Source: Batkoa obscura
Taxonomy: Eukaryota > Entomophthoromycota > Entomophthoromycetes > Entomophthorales > Batkoaceae
Length of the DNA: 64,000 nucleotides
Assembly (NCBI GenBank): GCA_030770535.1
Contig: JASVEC010000009.1
Coordinates: 930,001-994,000 of the forward strand
Direction of reading: 5' to 3'
The translations under genes and the position numbers were made by a program. The notes beneath the pieces are model-generated. The model did not search any database. It worked only from the letters and a program-made list of their open reading frames with translations, and had not been told where the DNA came from. Shown piece after piece: positions 1 to 12,953 of this stretch (the stretch's first letter is position 1; each line of letters begins with the position of its first letter).

Positions 1-8
1 CATCCCCA
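1..8. mobile_element. Tail of a foldback MITE cut by the window edge
   Basis: The first bases read catcccca, followed by at. This is the terminal octamer of the MITE family found throughout the window (compare the copy ending at 21199). Only the last few bases are inside, so the call rests on family context alone. Confidence 0.4.
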
Positions 9-1091
9 ATTTACTGTTTAATTACACTCTATTTTAATTAATTAATTAATTACATACATTTAATATAACTTTTCAACTAATAAAAAATAAAATGAAGATC
101 CTTTACATAAATTTATAAATTCTATAATAATTTAAATTATATGTTAATTTTTGATATACAATAATGTTTTTTTATATATATTATATAATATAATATTCTA
201 TATTCTGTATTAGCTGTAAACCTTTTTTCGATGATAAAATTGTTTTAATGTCTTTTATTTTAACATATCAGTTACTTTTTTTGTATTTTGGTAAGTTATA
301 AGTTAACATTAATTTTTATTACTGTTTATTATAAACCATAGCTGAAATTAAACTACTATTAAAAATTAGTATATATTTTTAAAATGAATTATGCAGTATG
401 TCTTAAACAAATCCATTTGAATTTTTTATTCTTATAAAAATTTTAATACTATACTGTAATTTATAAAGTATTTGATAAAATTAAATATATATATATGAAT
501 ATTTATAAAGTTAAAAAAAAAAAGACAAAATAAAATAAAATACTTAATTTTGTCTAATGTTGTAAATGAAATAAAAAATATATCACAAAATTAAGTTATA
601 AAAATACTTTTTTTCAAAATAAAAGTAATATAAATTTCATAAATTAAAAATTAGTAATTAAAAATAAATTCAAAACAATCTAAGCGATATAGAGGTATAA
701 TATTGAAATATAAAGCTATTTAAAGCAGAGTAACTTCTATTGTATCTAATTATCATTAACTATATAATAACAAATTAATAGATTATATCATGTCATGTCA
801 ATATTATATAAGAAATATTCCATTATACACAAAATCTAGATAAATATAATCTGAAATAAAGAACAAATTACAAATAATTTATCCTATCGAAAAAATGGAG
901 TTTCTAAAAAAAAGTACCCTTACAAATCTTTCTGGATCTTTGTAATCAAAAACATTAGTAAGCCAATGAAATCACATTCAAATGCGATAGTATGGAAAAT
1001 TAGTCTCACCTTTGTAAAGATCTTTAATGATTGGATGAGGTTAAAAGATTAGGTAGAATTGACCATTTGGTTACGTATTCTATCGAAAAAG
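9..1091. other. AT-rich intergenic region upstream of PGI1
   Basis: No gene is visible. The distal part is nearly pure A/T. Towards the gene there are CCAAT-type boxes (gccaatga near 961, and its reverse attgg near 1032), and the string tatcgaaaaa occurs twice (near 885 and 1081). These are possible promoter elements of PGI1. Confidence 0.5.
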
Positions 1092-1100
1092 TATAAAATA
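1092..1100 (+). promoter_or_regulatory. TATA box of PGI1
   Basis: The motif tataaaata lies about 55 bases before the PGI1 start codon, a usual spacing for a strongly expressed fungal glycolytic gene. The leader between them is A/C-rich. Confidence 0.55.
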
Positions 1101-1101
1101 A

Positions 1102-2823
<1,722 letters not shown>

Positions 2824-2876
2824 ATTAAATTAAATTAAATTTAAAATAAAATAAGATTATCTTTATTATTATTACT

Positions 2877-2879
<3 letters not shown>

Positions 2880-2912
<33 letters not shown>

Positions 2913-2915
2913 TTA
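2880..2915. repeat. (TTTA)n microsatellite
   Basis: About nine uninterrupted TTTA units lie in the short gap between the converging 3' ends of PGI1 and RIC8. It probably forms part of one or both 3' UTRs. Confidence 0.85.
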
Positions 2916-2931
2916 CATTTAATATATTAAT

Positions 2932-4868
2932 TTAATCACTATCTTCTTCATCTACTTTAATTTTATCATAAATACCTAATTCAACAGCTTGTTGAATTGG
3001 ATTTTTTAAACTAATAGCTGGATTTTTTTTGATTTTTTCAAATAATATAAATAACTTTTCCGCTTCAATTTCTTTTTCTTCATCTGTCATATGTATTTTA
3101 CCTTTACTTTCATTTTGTTTAAATTGACCAGTTATTGGATTAATAGGTTTATTACTATTAGTGGAGGTGGAGGTGGAGGTGGAAATGGGGTTAGGAAGGT
3201 TCGTAGTATCAGTATTCATTGTCATAGCATTATTAATATCAATTCCTTTTCCCATCAAATAACCAGCTACATTACCATAACCTAATTTTAAAATCATCTT
3301 ACTAGCTAATAATAATTAATTAATTAATTAATCAAAATTAATATATTATAATTAATAAATTAATAAATTATTAGAATTATTAAAATTATTAAAATTATTA
3401 AAATTATTAGAATATTTACCATCTTCATTACAAATAATAAAATAAAATTCAGCTAATAATTGTTTAAATGGCTTAATATTTGAAGTTGTTAATACATTAA
3501 TTAATCTTGATATTCCAGTCTCTGATTGACCTAATGGTAATTCATGTTCTTTTTCATTAGGTAATAATTTGTTAGCATATACTTCAATTAATTCTTTTTT
3601 TACTTTAAGTATATTAACAATAAGTATAATATTTGGTGATAATTGTTCATATTCATTTTCATATTCATTATAATTTCCTTTATTACATAGTTGAATTAAT
3701 GGTTGAAGTAAATTGTTTATTAAATTATTATAGTCATCAGTGGAATAGTTTAAACTAGTATATGATGTAATTGGATAATGAATTAAAATTGTTAACATTT
3801 GATAATAAGGTGAAGATAAACTATTAAATTCTTTAATGATTATTAAACTCTTTAATAATATATTAAAAATACTATATAAAAGTAATTGAATTAATTTCAA
3901 TGCTATTTTTTATGTTAGAAAATTACTTACTCATTAAATAAACTTGCTATTTTTTCTTGTGCTTCATAATGATTAATTAAATTAAATATTAATTTTAATA
4001 AATCTGTTAAAATTAAATTATCATTATATTCAAAAGATAAACTAACTTGATTGATATCAAGTGTTATTATTATCTATAATAAAAATCATAAAATTAATTT
4101 ATATAATATTGATATAAATAAACTTGTTTACTTCCTCCAAAGTCTTAATAAACTGTTTATCTTCTGTTAACTCATTAATACTTTTCGAGTTGTCCAATGT
4201 TAATAAAAATAAGATTCTAAAATATAAGAATAATGTATCTTTATTTAATTCCTTAAACTAATCAATATAAAGTAATAAATTTAATATAATTGTATATATA
4301 TATATATATATGTACTTACGTTTTTGATCCTTTGAGTTATAGTTGATATATAAGGTAGAGTGGTATAAATTGATCTTAGATTAGAAGATAAAAATAAACA
4401 GTTGCAAAGAGATTTTAAAGCTAAATTGATAATTGAAATTGGTAGATCTGGAATTGATTTTTCTTCATTAAGATTGGACAGTTGAGATAAAGTATTTAAT
4501 TCCTGATATATATATAATTAATAATGAATAAAAACAATCACTTACTTACTTTATTATTTATCAATTTTGTTACGACTGTTTCACTTATTAAATTTTCTTT
4601 TAATTTAGTTAAAAATAAAAGTTTGACTATAAAAATAAATTAATATTATTGTTATTAATATTATTTTAATAGAATAAAAGAATTACTTTCATCATTCCAA
4701 TCAATGTAGGTATTCAAATTACAATTGATTTGTTTAAATATTTGTTCTATATTAGTTATTAATTGATTTAGGTTAACTAAATAATAATAAATATTAATAT
4801 TATTAAATTATATTATTTAAGTTGTAATTACTTTGATTTAAACTTTCTTTTACTTGCTTTGAATCCAT
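2932..4868 (-). CDS. RIC8: RIC8 / synembryn, G-alpha chaperone and exchange factor
   Basis: RIC8 proteins fold G-alpha subunits and act as their receptor-independent guanine-nucleotide exchange factor, with an armadillo-like fold. I resolve eight exons whose phases all agree: 4868-4832, 4776-4687, 4626-4550, 4502-4320, 4257-4132, 4073-3931, 3871-3420, 3305-2932. They give 493 residues, normal for the family. Recognisable parts are NCLFLSSNLR in exon 4, RILFLLT in exon 5, and the diagnostic C-terminal stretch KLGYGNVAGYLMGKG, then NPITGQ and MTDEEKEIEAEKLFILFEKI, then an acidic tail ending EEDSD. Splice sites are GTAAGT-like donors and TAG/CAG acceptors. Exon 7 ends in a short Asn/Phe-coding repeat that continues into the intron. 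Start codon and intron 1 are the least certain parts. Confidence 0.88.
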
Positions 4869-5164
4869 TTTCTATTTTCTTTATGTTTTCCAAATAGAAA
4901 TTATAATACAAATACTAAGATTGATGATATTATAACTCAGTTAATTTCTAAAAGAACAAAAAAATGTTAAAAAAGCTAATTATCCATTTTTAAACCAATG
5001 ACAAGTATGAATTTTTAGGTTAAATTGAAATTTAGTATTTATTCCATTAAAATTAAATCATCAAATTTAAAAATAAAAGATTCTAAAATAATATAAAAAT
5101 TAAATTTTTTTTTAATTTCTATAAATTATTTTAAAAATCTGTTTCTCTCAAAAAAATAAATAAA
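4869..5164. promoter_or_regulatory. Divergent intergenic region between RIC8 and the 740-residue gene
   Basis: These 296 bases separate two start codons facing away from each other, so both promoters must lie here or overlap. The stretch is AT-rich; I see no clear TATA box placed for either gene. Confidence 0.5.
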
Positions 5165-8100
5165 ATGACGGATGAACAATATAGTACTCAAAGTTATACC
5201 GATGATATTGATATTAAAGTAAAATTTGATTTTTGAAAATAATATAATATTAATTAATATTAATCAATTCCATTACTCCTATTAATAGGCATTTAAAGAT
5301 TGGGATTTAGATTTATCTAATTTACCACCATTATTAAAAGATACTATTTCATTGATAAAAAAAGTGTAAATTTATTATTAATATTAATTAAAATACAAAA
5401 ACTAATAATAAATTTTAGACAAGCTGATAAATATAATTTAAAACAACATCCCTCCTTATCTAATTTAAAATTAAACTTTCGATTTTCTCAATTTGAAATT
5501 AAAAATATAATAAGTAAGTTAAAAATAGAATTTAGAATTCTATATCAAATTTTGTATATTAATAACTACTTTTTATTAATTTAATCTTTATTTTTTTAAT
5601 ATAGGGTATTATTCAACAATACAAAATAGTTCTATATCTCCACAAGAATTTTTAATTAGTTATTCAGGTAATACAAAATTAAAACAAATAATAGTAATAA
5701 TATTTATATTCTATTAGAAGCACAAATCTTAGATGAAGCTATATTAAATGGTTGTAGAGCATTAGTAATAGCAATGGATACACAACCAAAATTAATACCT
5801 CAATACATAGTAAGTTAAATAATTTGTAATAGTTTATTATAATAAAATAATAATAAAGTAATAACAAAATAATAACAAAATAACATTTAATACTTTAAAT
5901 AAAAGGTACCAGCCATTTCATTATTAATGCAATGTGAAAAAGAAGCTTATGAGGACTCGATTCAACCTGATAATATTTATCGTTCTTTTTTTGGTAATTA
6001 TTAAATTATTAGAATATTCAAACTCAACTTATATTCCTATCATAACTCTTATAGCCAACCACATTTTTCTATTACTGTTTAAATGTAAATTAAAAATTCA
6101 TCAAACCAATAGTGAAGACACTCACTTAGATGAAGAAGTAATAAAAGTATCATCTGAAGCTTATGGACTGGAGGGTATCCCGACCATCAGTATATTGGAT
6201 GAGGTTCTTTTAGGATGGATTGATGTTTATATGGAATATTGTTTGTACTCAAAACAGTGGGATATGATTTTCTTACTTCATGATGGTTTATTACAAGCAT
6301 TAGTAACAAGTCATCAAGGAAATTTAAGAACGAATGAAGCTATTGATTTTAAATTACCACGCCATTTAGTTATTGATAAAGTAGCAGCTACATTACCATT
6401 GTATCAACATTTATTGACTGGAAATTTAGTGTTCCCTATATTGATTAGTTTATATATTGCTATTGGATATGAATATTGTACAACTATATTAAATTGGAAA
6501 AGTAAATCGAATAATTTCAATAATTTAATTAATAATAATTTAATCAATATATTACTTTTTTTTTTAATTAGCATATCCAGGTTTCATCATACCAGTACGT
6601 AATAAAGTGAATAATCTTAAGGATAATAGTGGCCCTTCTCATGGTTTTTTTGAAAAAGAAATACCTCAAAAATTAGGTATTTGTTTACAAAGGGAGGAAG
6701 AGGATGAAAGTCATAAAAATACAAACTCAAATACATTATTATTTGATACTATATTAAAGAATCAATCAGAGTTAGAAGAAATGGAAGAAAATTATGAACA
6801 CGAAATAGGATCTTTGGATGGTAAGTAATTAAAGATTAATATAAATAAATTAGAAGATTAACAAATATTGATGATCATTTTTTGAATAGGTGAAGATCCA
6901 GAGGAAGTAGAAAAAAAGTTGATGACTTTAGCTAATTATAATTTAGAAGCTGCAAGATTATTAATTCATAAAGGTTTAGAATGTTTTGGTGCTTTAAGTA
7001 CTATGAGTGATAATTGGTTAACAGGTAAATTATTATATTATAAATAGTAGATTAAATTATAAGAAAACTAATAATTTATTTAATACAATATAGATTTAGA
7101 TCGAAAATTAGTGAGTTGGAATGCCCCCTTTGATATTAGTTTAGCTTTAGTTTTATGCGGAGCGGATTTCTTTTTAGCTTTAGTAAGAATCTATTCAAAC
7201 ACTCGATTATTTTGATAAAATACTAATGATTTTATTAGGGACATGCACCTAATTCATATTCCTTATTTAGTGAATTAGTAGATAAATTAGAATTAGCATG
7301 GAAAGCAAGAACGGATCCAAGGGTTTCACTTGAACCTAGTTGGATTCAAAACTTTGGCGGTACAAGAGATGGTACTTATTTAGATATATATAAAATCTTT
7401 ACACCTAATTTGGCGTTTCGGGGCATCTATGGATTAGCTGTGATTTTAATGGCTTATGATTTTTTTTTTGTAAGTTAATTGAAAATGAGACTTTTGATTT
7501 TGATAAAGAAATTTATTTTAATGATATTCTTTTTAGGAAGCTAGTATTGAATTTTCAACTATATTGGCTACTTTTTCAACAGAATGTATTACCCAATGTA
7601 CTCTGTTAGAAGAAGATATTATTAGTAAAAAAGAATATTACGATGATTCAATGTATGGTTTGAATCAAAATTTACAAGTAGCTTTTGTGACAAATAAACA
7701 ATTTGCTGCTCGATGTTTAAAAAAACTATTGATTTGTTTAGAGGTAAGTTCAAAATGTTTGAAATTAATTACTTGTTTGGGGATTATCTGTTTTGTTTAG
7801 AGATATTTGTTTTATTGTGATGTATTAATTATTTTCTATCTTTTTAGATGTTAGCTAGTAAAAATCCAACGGATTTCAAATATACAGAATGGATGTTAAT
7901 TTTAATTCAATTTGGGTGGCCATATTGGGAATTTGCATTTGATAATGTCATTCTCAAAAGGTTAGAAGAATACCCTGTAGAAGAATTGCCTATCTTATTA
8001 AAATATATTTATGGTAAGTTATTATTAAATTTTCAACTTAATAACGAACTTGTTGAAAAAAAAACAAATTATTTTTATCTTATGTTTTTATTTTATATTT

Positions 8101-8360
8101 TTATTTTACTTTAATCTTTTAATCTACTAGAACCCAGTTATGCACGTAAATTGATGAATCAAATAATGAAACAGCCCAGATTATTTCCAATTGTATCCCA
8201 TAAATTTGCACCTGGTTCAAAAATTACAAGTGAAATTTTGGTCGAAATGCATGCTATTATTGATAATAGTAAAGAGTTACTTAATAAAGGGGATTTTAAT
8301 CCTTGGTTACAAAGTAAATTGGTCGAGTTTTTAAAGATGGAAATGTTAGTAAAAAAATAA
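5165..8360 (+). CDS. Unrecognised 740-residue protein, 14 exons
   Basis: I do not recognise this family. Fourteen exons join in frame throughout: 5165-5218, 5289-5365, 5419-5513, 5605-5667, 5718-5809, 5906-5993, 6055-6501, 6572-6820, 6890-7024, 7094-7182, 7239-7469, 7537-7743, 7848-8013, 8131-8360. The agreement of 13 consecutive intron phases makes the gene model strong although the function is unknown. Hydrophobic stretches occur near residues 279-303, 525-540 and 621-640; an acidic, charged and low-complexity segment lies near 345-395. Much of the rest looks helical and Leu-rich, so a helical-repeat protein or a membrane-associated protein are both possible. No catalytic motif is visible. 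It shares an upstream region with RIC8 and converges with the PPIL4-type gene. Confidence 0.85.
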
Positions 8361-8611
8361 TGTGAGCTATTATTAAAAATAAATGTTGTATGTTTTATTG
8401 TAGTGTTTTTTTTTCGTTTGAAGTATATTATGATATGGATTTATTTTATTTTATTTGAATATTTAATGAATGATACAAGTAAATAAGTCTCTAAAAATTA
8501 AAACTAAATTAAAAAGAGATAAAATATTTAAAAATAAAATAAAATAAAAAATTAATAAGCTCACCACTCCCAAAGTTTTAATAAATCCAAAATTGGAATC
8601 AATTATCTATT
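8361..8611. terminator. Shared 3' intergenic region of two converging genes
   Basis: About 250 bases lie between the stop codons of the 740-residue gene and the PPIL4 gene. They hold several aataaa-like strings and T-rich tracts suited to 3' end formation on both strands. Confidence 0.4.
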
Positions 8612-9910
8612 TTAATACCTTGAACGTGAATTTTTCCTAGGTGATCGACGATCCTCTCTACGACGAGAATCATAACGAGAATCATCACGATATCTGGTCT
8701 CCCTGTCCGTAGTAGAGCTCCTATCTCCTCTTCTATCCCTATCTCTCGAATGATATTCATCCTTTCCTCTTCTTTCTTCTCTAAATTCTCTTTTTTCCTT
8801 TGGATGCTCAAATACCAAATCATATTTCCTACCACTACCAAAACCCTCTTTATATTTAATTTCATATTTCGAGCTTCTATCTTCTGTTTCTGGCTTAACT
8901 CCTGAGCCTAAAAATTCTTTACTTAATTTCGAAACGGATTGAGAGAAATCCACATGAATTCTTTTATCATCAATTAAAACATTATCCATTTTAAAATAAG
9001 CTTCTTCACAATCTTCTTGATTTTCAAATTCAATAAATGCATAACATAAACTTTCTCCTGTTTTAAAATCTCGTATAATTTCACACGAAGTGACCGGTCC
9101 AAACCTAGAAAAGATCAATTCTAAATCTTCATCCCTTGTTATTGGATTTAATTTACAAACAAATAATACATTTTCTGGTGGTTTAACATCGGCAAATGGT
9201 AAATCTCCTACCATTTCTAATGTTAATGCTTGAGCTTGAGCTTCCCTTTCTCGAGTTAACTTTTCTAATTGTTCAGGTGGAAGATCAGGTTCTAATTCTT
9301 CATCTTCTCCAACTCTTAATGTATTTAATAATTCTTTACTAGGTTCTGGAGACATTTCAGGTACTTGTAAACCTTCTGGATCTGGAAATGGATCTTCTAA
9401 TATAATCGTATGTTTAATACGTATATCTCTTAATGGTTTATATTGATCATCACAATAAGTTTGATTTAATTTTTCTAATACCTCTAAACCTTCTGCAATA
9501 TGACCAAAAGGTGCATAATTTCCATCCAGATAATCTAGATCTTCTTTTAATGTAAAAAAAAATTGAGAACCAGCTAAAGCTACTTGTTTATCGCCCGAGT
9601 TAACTTTGGTTGTTACCATAGATATCACGCCCATTTTATCATGTTTTAATTTTGGATGATATTCTGGTGTGAAATATTTCTTTTTTACTGGGCCATTTAA
9701 TAAGTTAAAAACGCTTTCACCACCTTTACCAGAATTACTAGGATCCCCACTTTGAGCCATAAAATCTTTTTCCACTTTATGAAATGTACAAAAATTATAA
9801 TATTTTGTTTTACATAATTTAATAAAATTTAAACATGTTTTTGGACACTCATTAACGTTCAAGTCCACTACTATATCTCCTAAAGAGGTCTCAATTAATA
9901 TACTCATCAC
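8612..9910 (-). CDS. cyp6: PPIL4/Cyp6-type nuclear cyclophilin with RRM
   Basis: Peptidyl-prolyl isomerase-like 4 family, nuclear and linked to spliceosomes and transcription. The 432-residue intronless frame has the family layout: cyclophilin domain at about 1-170 ([10 protein letters not shown], then [16 protein letters not shown], then AGSQFFFTL, then [10 protein letters not shown]), a linker, one RRM at about 248-325 with RNP2 LFVCKL and RNP1 CYAFIEFE, and a C-terminal tail rich in Arg, Asp, Glu and Ser. The catalytic Arg of classical cyclophilins is Lys here (FHKV) and the cyclosporin-contact Trp is Tyr (DYLDG). Loss of these residues is usual in PPIL4, so enzymatic activity is doubtful. 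Two Met codons open the frame; the family normally starts at the second one (M-S-I-L, first base 9907). Confidence 0.95.
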   Translation of the reverse strand: MMSILIETSLGDIVVDLNVNECPKTCLNFIKLCKTKYYNFCTFHKVEKDFMAQSGDPSNSGKGGESVFNLLNGPVKKKYFTPEYHPKLKHDKMGVISMVTTKVNSGDKQVALAGSQFFFTLKEDLDYLDGNYAPFGHIAEGLEVLEKLNQTYCDDQYKPLRDIRIKHTIILEDPFPDPEGLQVPEMSPEPSKELLNTLRVGEDEELEPDLPPEQLEKLTREREAQAQALTLEMVGDLPFADVKPPENVLFVCKLNPITRDEDLELIFSRFGPVTSCEIIRDFKTGESLCYAFIEFENQEDCEEAYFKMDNVLIDDKRIHVDFSQSVSKLSKEFLGSGVKPETEDRSSKYEIKYKEGFGSGRKYDLVFEHPKEKREFREERRGKDEYHSRDRDRRGDRSSTTDRETRYRDDSRYDSRRREDRRSPRKNSRSRY

Positions 9911-10355
9911 AATTGGCCTTGTTTTTTGTTAATTGAAATTGAAAATTGAAACTAAGATTACATCAATCTTGGTTTTTGGAATTTTGTAAGCTGAAATTTA
10001 GCTTTAATGAAAACAATTGGTTGGACTTTAGTAAAAGTTCTTTTTGGTTGGAATTTTTTTGATTCAAAAAATCAAAATTTAATTAATTTATAGCTAAGTT
10101 TGGGATCATATGTGAAAATTATCATATTAGCTTTAATTAATTTTTTAATTAAAAATTATATAGTATTATAAATTATAAAAATCAGTTTTATAAAAATAAA
10201 ATTACAAAAATCATTAAATATATATATAAAATATAAAAAAAATATTTAATAAAGTATAAAGTTATATTAGCAACAACAATATATAAAATATATATAAAAA
10301 AGCTATTTAGTGTAATTATAAAACTTTTTTTAGTTATAAGTACTAAATATAAAAT
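9911..10355. other. Intergenic region upstream of the PPIL4 gene
   Basis: The first 100 bases contain repeated short gaaattgaaaa strings and probably hold the promoter of the minus-strand gene. From about 10130 onward the sequence is almost pure A/T with no coding signal and grades into decayed repeats. Confidence 0.4.
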
Positions 10356-10510
10356 TTAAAATTTAATAATTGAAATTAAAAGCAGTTTTAGTCTAATTAA
10401 CTGGTTATAAGCTAAAAAAATCAATTTATATAGTTGAAATCAATTTGAGCTTATAAGCATAAAATGTTTATTGACAAATTATATAAAATAAAAAAATAAA
10501 TACAACAATA
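10356..10510 (+). mobile_element. Decayed fragment of a solo LTR
   Basis: This stretch aligns by eye with the first third of the LTR at 10593-11138, around the shared core ctaattaactgg and the segment after it, but is much richer in A and T. It is broken and looks old. It lies directly before a better-preserved copy. Confidence 0.5.
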
Positions 10511-10592
10511 AATAAATAAAATAAAATAAAATAAAATAGAATATATAAGTTTCAATATAAAAATAAAGTATAACAAATATTTAAAGAACTAA

Positions 10593-11138
10593 TGTGAAAG
10601 TTGGTACTCAGTGTTTGGAGTTAAAAGTAGTTCTAGCTTAATTAACTGGGCGTAAGTCGAAAGGTGTTAGTTTATGTAATTGAGGTAGACTTAAATTAAT
10701 ACGAATAATGCGCAATAAGCTACGAACTATGTAAAACAAATAGAATAGAAGATACTAATGTAAAATTTACGTAAAAATACTATAAGATTTACTGGCTTTA
10801 TTAAAGGTACAATATTAGGGAATAATTCAATTAAAAAGCCTCGAGTTATCATGTTGAAAAATCTCTTTTATACACTAACTGGGTGATTATATACAAGGAA
10901 CATGATAACAGTTATTCCTTATTATAGTTGCCAAGTATGAGCATTAAAATGTAGACAATAAGTTCTTTGCAATTAGGTGATAGAAATTCTTACAGCAAAT
11001 CTAAATGAGGAGCTCTGAATTGATTGTATCACATGAATCACGGTCAAGTTGAATACAAAGCTATAACTAGTTTTGTAAACAAGTTAAATAATTATTATGT
11101 AGTAATCAATTATAGAGCTGATGAAGCAATATTTCACA
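10593..11138 (+). mobile_element. Solo LTR, long variant
   Basis: It starts TGTGAAAGTTGG and ends ATTTCACA, the TG...CA termini of an LTR. It shares its start, end and several internal blocks with the copies at 12074, 28803 and 31009 but is about 80 bases longer. I see no clear target-site duplication and no adjoining internal region. Family within the LTR retrotransposons is not assignable; moderately old. Confidence 0.75.
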
Positions 11139-11243
11139 ATAATTATATTTTAAACTTTGTCTAGTTTTTTTATTATAGAATATCTAGTTTTTTTAGCTAT
11201 ATTAAATAATATTTTGATGAGTATTTATTTTTATTTATTTATA

Positions 11244-11344
11244 TGGGGATGCTTTTTTTAGCTTCATTGTTTTTTTCATCTTTTAAGCGCTATTTGGGTG
11301 GAAAGATTGTTAATAAAATTCTTAAACAAAAAAACACATCTCCA
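11244..11344 (-). mobile_element. Foldback MITE copy
   Basis: About 101 bp, TA-flanked, starting tggggatg and ending catctcca. It carries the family landmarks ttaagcgctatttgggtgg and taataaaattcttaaac. It lies about 100 bases after the long solo LTR. Confidence 0.8.
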
Positions 11345-11934
11345 TACTTTTATTATTATTACTATTGCTAGTATAATTTTGTATTTTGCTAAATAACTTT
11401 TCTTTATATTTTATATATTTTTTTGATAAATTGCAAATTTTTTTTAACTTTCAGCTTTTTAAAATTAATATAAAGAAAATAAGCTTTAAGCATCAAATTT
11501 TATAATATATTAGTTTTTTTTGGAAAAATATATGCATAAAATAGGTTTTTTTAGCTTAATAGAAAAAATTAAAAAAATATAATTAAAAAAACTTCTTTTT
11601 TTATTATTAAGTTATTTTTCTTTTATTAAAGTTTTTGGTACTTTATAATTTTATAATTTTATAATTTTATAATTTTATAATTTTATAATTTTATTACATT
11701 TTATTACATTTTAGACTTTAAATGTTTTTAATAACTTAACATTTTTTTGAATAAATAATTAAAAAATTAAAATAATAAGGTTGAAACTTTATATAATAAA
11801 GTATAAAACTTAAAGCATTTTGTTATGATGTGATAAAATGTATTTCTAAATTAAAAATTGGTATAAAAGTAGTGTTATATTGTTCTTTTTAAAAATTACA
11901 TACTTGTGGCAATATTTTTATAATAAGATATATA
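11345..11934. other. AT-rich intergenic stretch with no gene
   Basis: Between two MITE copies. Apart from the eight-base satellite at 11643-11694 it contains only A/T-rich sequence without open frames of note. Confidence 0.6.
11643..11694. repeat. (TTTTATAA)n minisatellite
   Basis: About six perfect tandem copies of an eight-base unit, followed by two imperfect ttattacatt units. Confidence 0.85.
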
Positions 11935-12035
11935 TGGAGGTGTTTTTTTTGGCTTCATTATTTTTTCCATCTTTTAAGCACTATTTCAGCGGAAAGATTG
12001 TTAGTAAAATTCTTAAACACAAAAATACATCCCCA
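11935..12035 (-). mobile_element. Foldback MITE copy
   Basis: About 101 bp from tggaggtg to catcccca, with TA on both sides. Only four bases (tata) separate it from the next MITE, so the two form a head-to-head tandem. Confidence 0.85.
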
Positions 12036-12039
12036 TATA

Positions 12040-12609
12040 TGGATGTATTTTTTTGTTTAAGAATTTTACTAATTGTGAAATATTGCTTTATTTAGCTCTC
12101 GGATTGATTATAACGCAACAATCACTTAAGTTGCTGTGTTCTCAAGTTCAAATACAATCAAGTCAGAGTCCCTTATTTTGATTTGCTGCGAGAATTTATA
12201 ACTTCATATTGCAAGGAATAACATCCTCTCGTATTAATATCCATATTTATTGGAGTATAAAAGAGATTCTTCAATATGATAACTCAAGGCTTTTTTAATT
12301 GGATTACTCCCTGATAACGTATCGTTAATAAAGTCACTAAGTCTTTCTGACAACATCTGATATAGATTTTACAGTAGTATCTTCCATTGTATTTGTTTTA
12401 CATAATTCGTAGCTTACTACATACTATTTCTATTAAGTTAAGTCTATCTTAGTTACATAAACTAAGACCCTTCGACTCAAGGCAAGTTAATTAAGCAAGA
12501 GTAGCTTTTAACTTCGACCACTAAGTATCAACTTTCACACTAATAATTATTCTAGTCAAATAGCACTTGAAAAATGGAAAAAGTGATGAAATAAAAAAAA
12601 CACCCCCCC
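12040..12609 (+). mobile_element. Foldback MITE interrupted by a solo LTR
   Basis: The left part (12040-12073, tggatgtatttttttg onward) and right part (from 12540, carrying the ctcaaatagcgctt-like core and ending in a C-run) make one MITE when the LTR at 12074-12539 is set aside. The LTR is bounded by ctaat on both sides, so it inserted into an existing MITE. Confidence 0.8.
12074..12539 (-). mobile_element. Solo LTR with target-site duplication
   Basis: 466 bp, reading TGTGAAAT at the left and TTTCACA at the right on the plus strand (inverted copy). It is flanked by a perfect 5-bp duplication, ctaat, which is the clearest proof in the window that this family moves as an LTR element. Closely similar to the copies at 28803 and 31009, hence relatively young. 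No internal region remains. Confidence 0.85.
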
Positions 12610-12743
12610 TCAAACAATGCAATTAAAAACAAAAATGCCAGTGTCAAAAATGCTTTATTTAAGATGTTTTTTCTATTAACTGAAAAAGATACAAAAAGGA
12701 AAGAAAGTATTTTTTTCTAAAAAAAACATCAGATTTGGCTATA

Positions 12744-12842
12744 CGGTGGTGTTTTTTGGCTTCATCACTTTTTCTATCTTTTAAGCGCTATTTAAGTGGA
12801 AAAACTGTTAGTAAAATTCTTAAATAAAAAAATACATCCCCA
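12744..12842 (-). mobile_element. Foldback MITE copy
   Basis: About 99 bp from cggtggtg to catcccca, containing the central ttaagcgctatttaagtgg. The left terminus has drifted from the consensus tgggg. Confidence 0.75.
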
Positions 12843-12915
12843 TATAAAGTACATTGTTATTTTTATCTTCAGTTTGCTTTATTGGATATAAAAAAATCAA
12901 TATTCTTTTATCTTT

Positions 12916-12953
12916 TATCTAATATCTAATATCTAATATCTAATATCTAATAT
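12916..12953. repeat. (ATCTAAT)n minisatellite
   Basis: Five tandem copies of a seven-base unit in the gene-free stretch before the first P450 gene. Confidence 0.85.

Noticed and set aside
11880-12095. Short frames that begin MFFL or similar and contain FPSFK, at 11880, 27627, 29659 and 59205
   Set aside because: Each runs through a MITE copy; the shared residues come from the MITE arms and not from a gene family.
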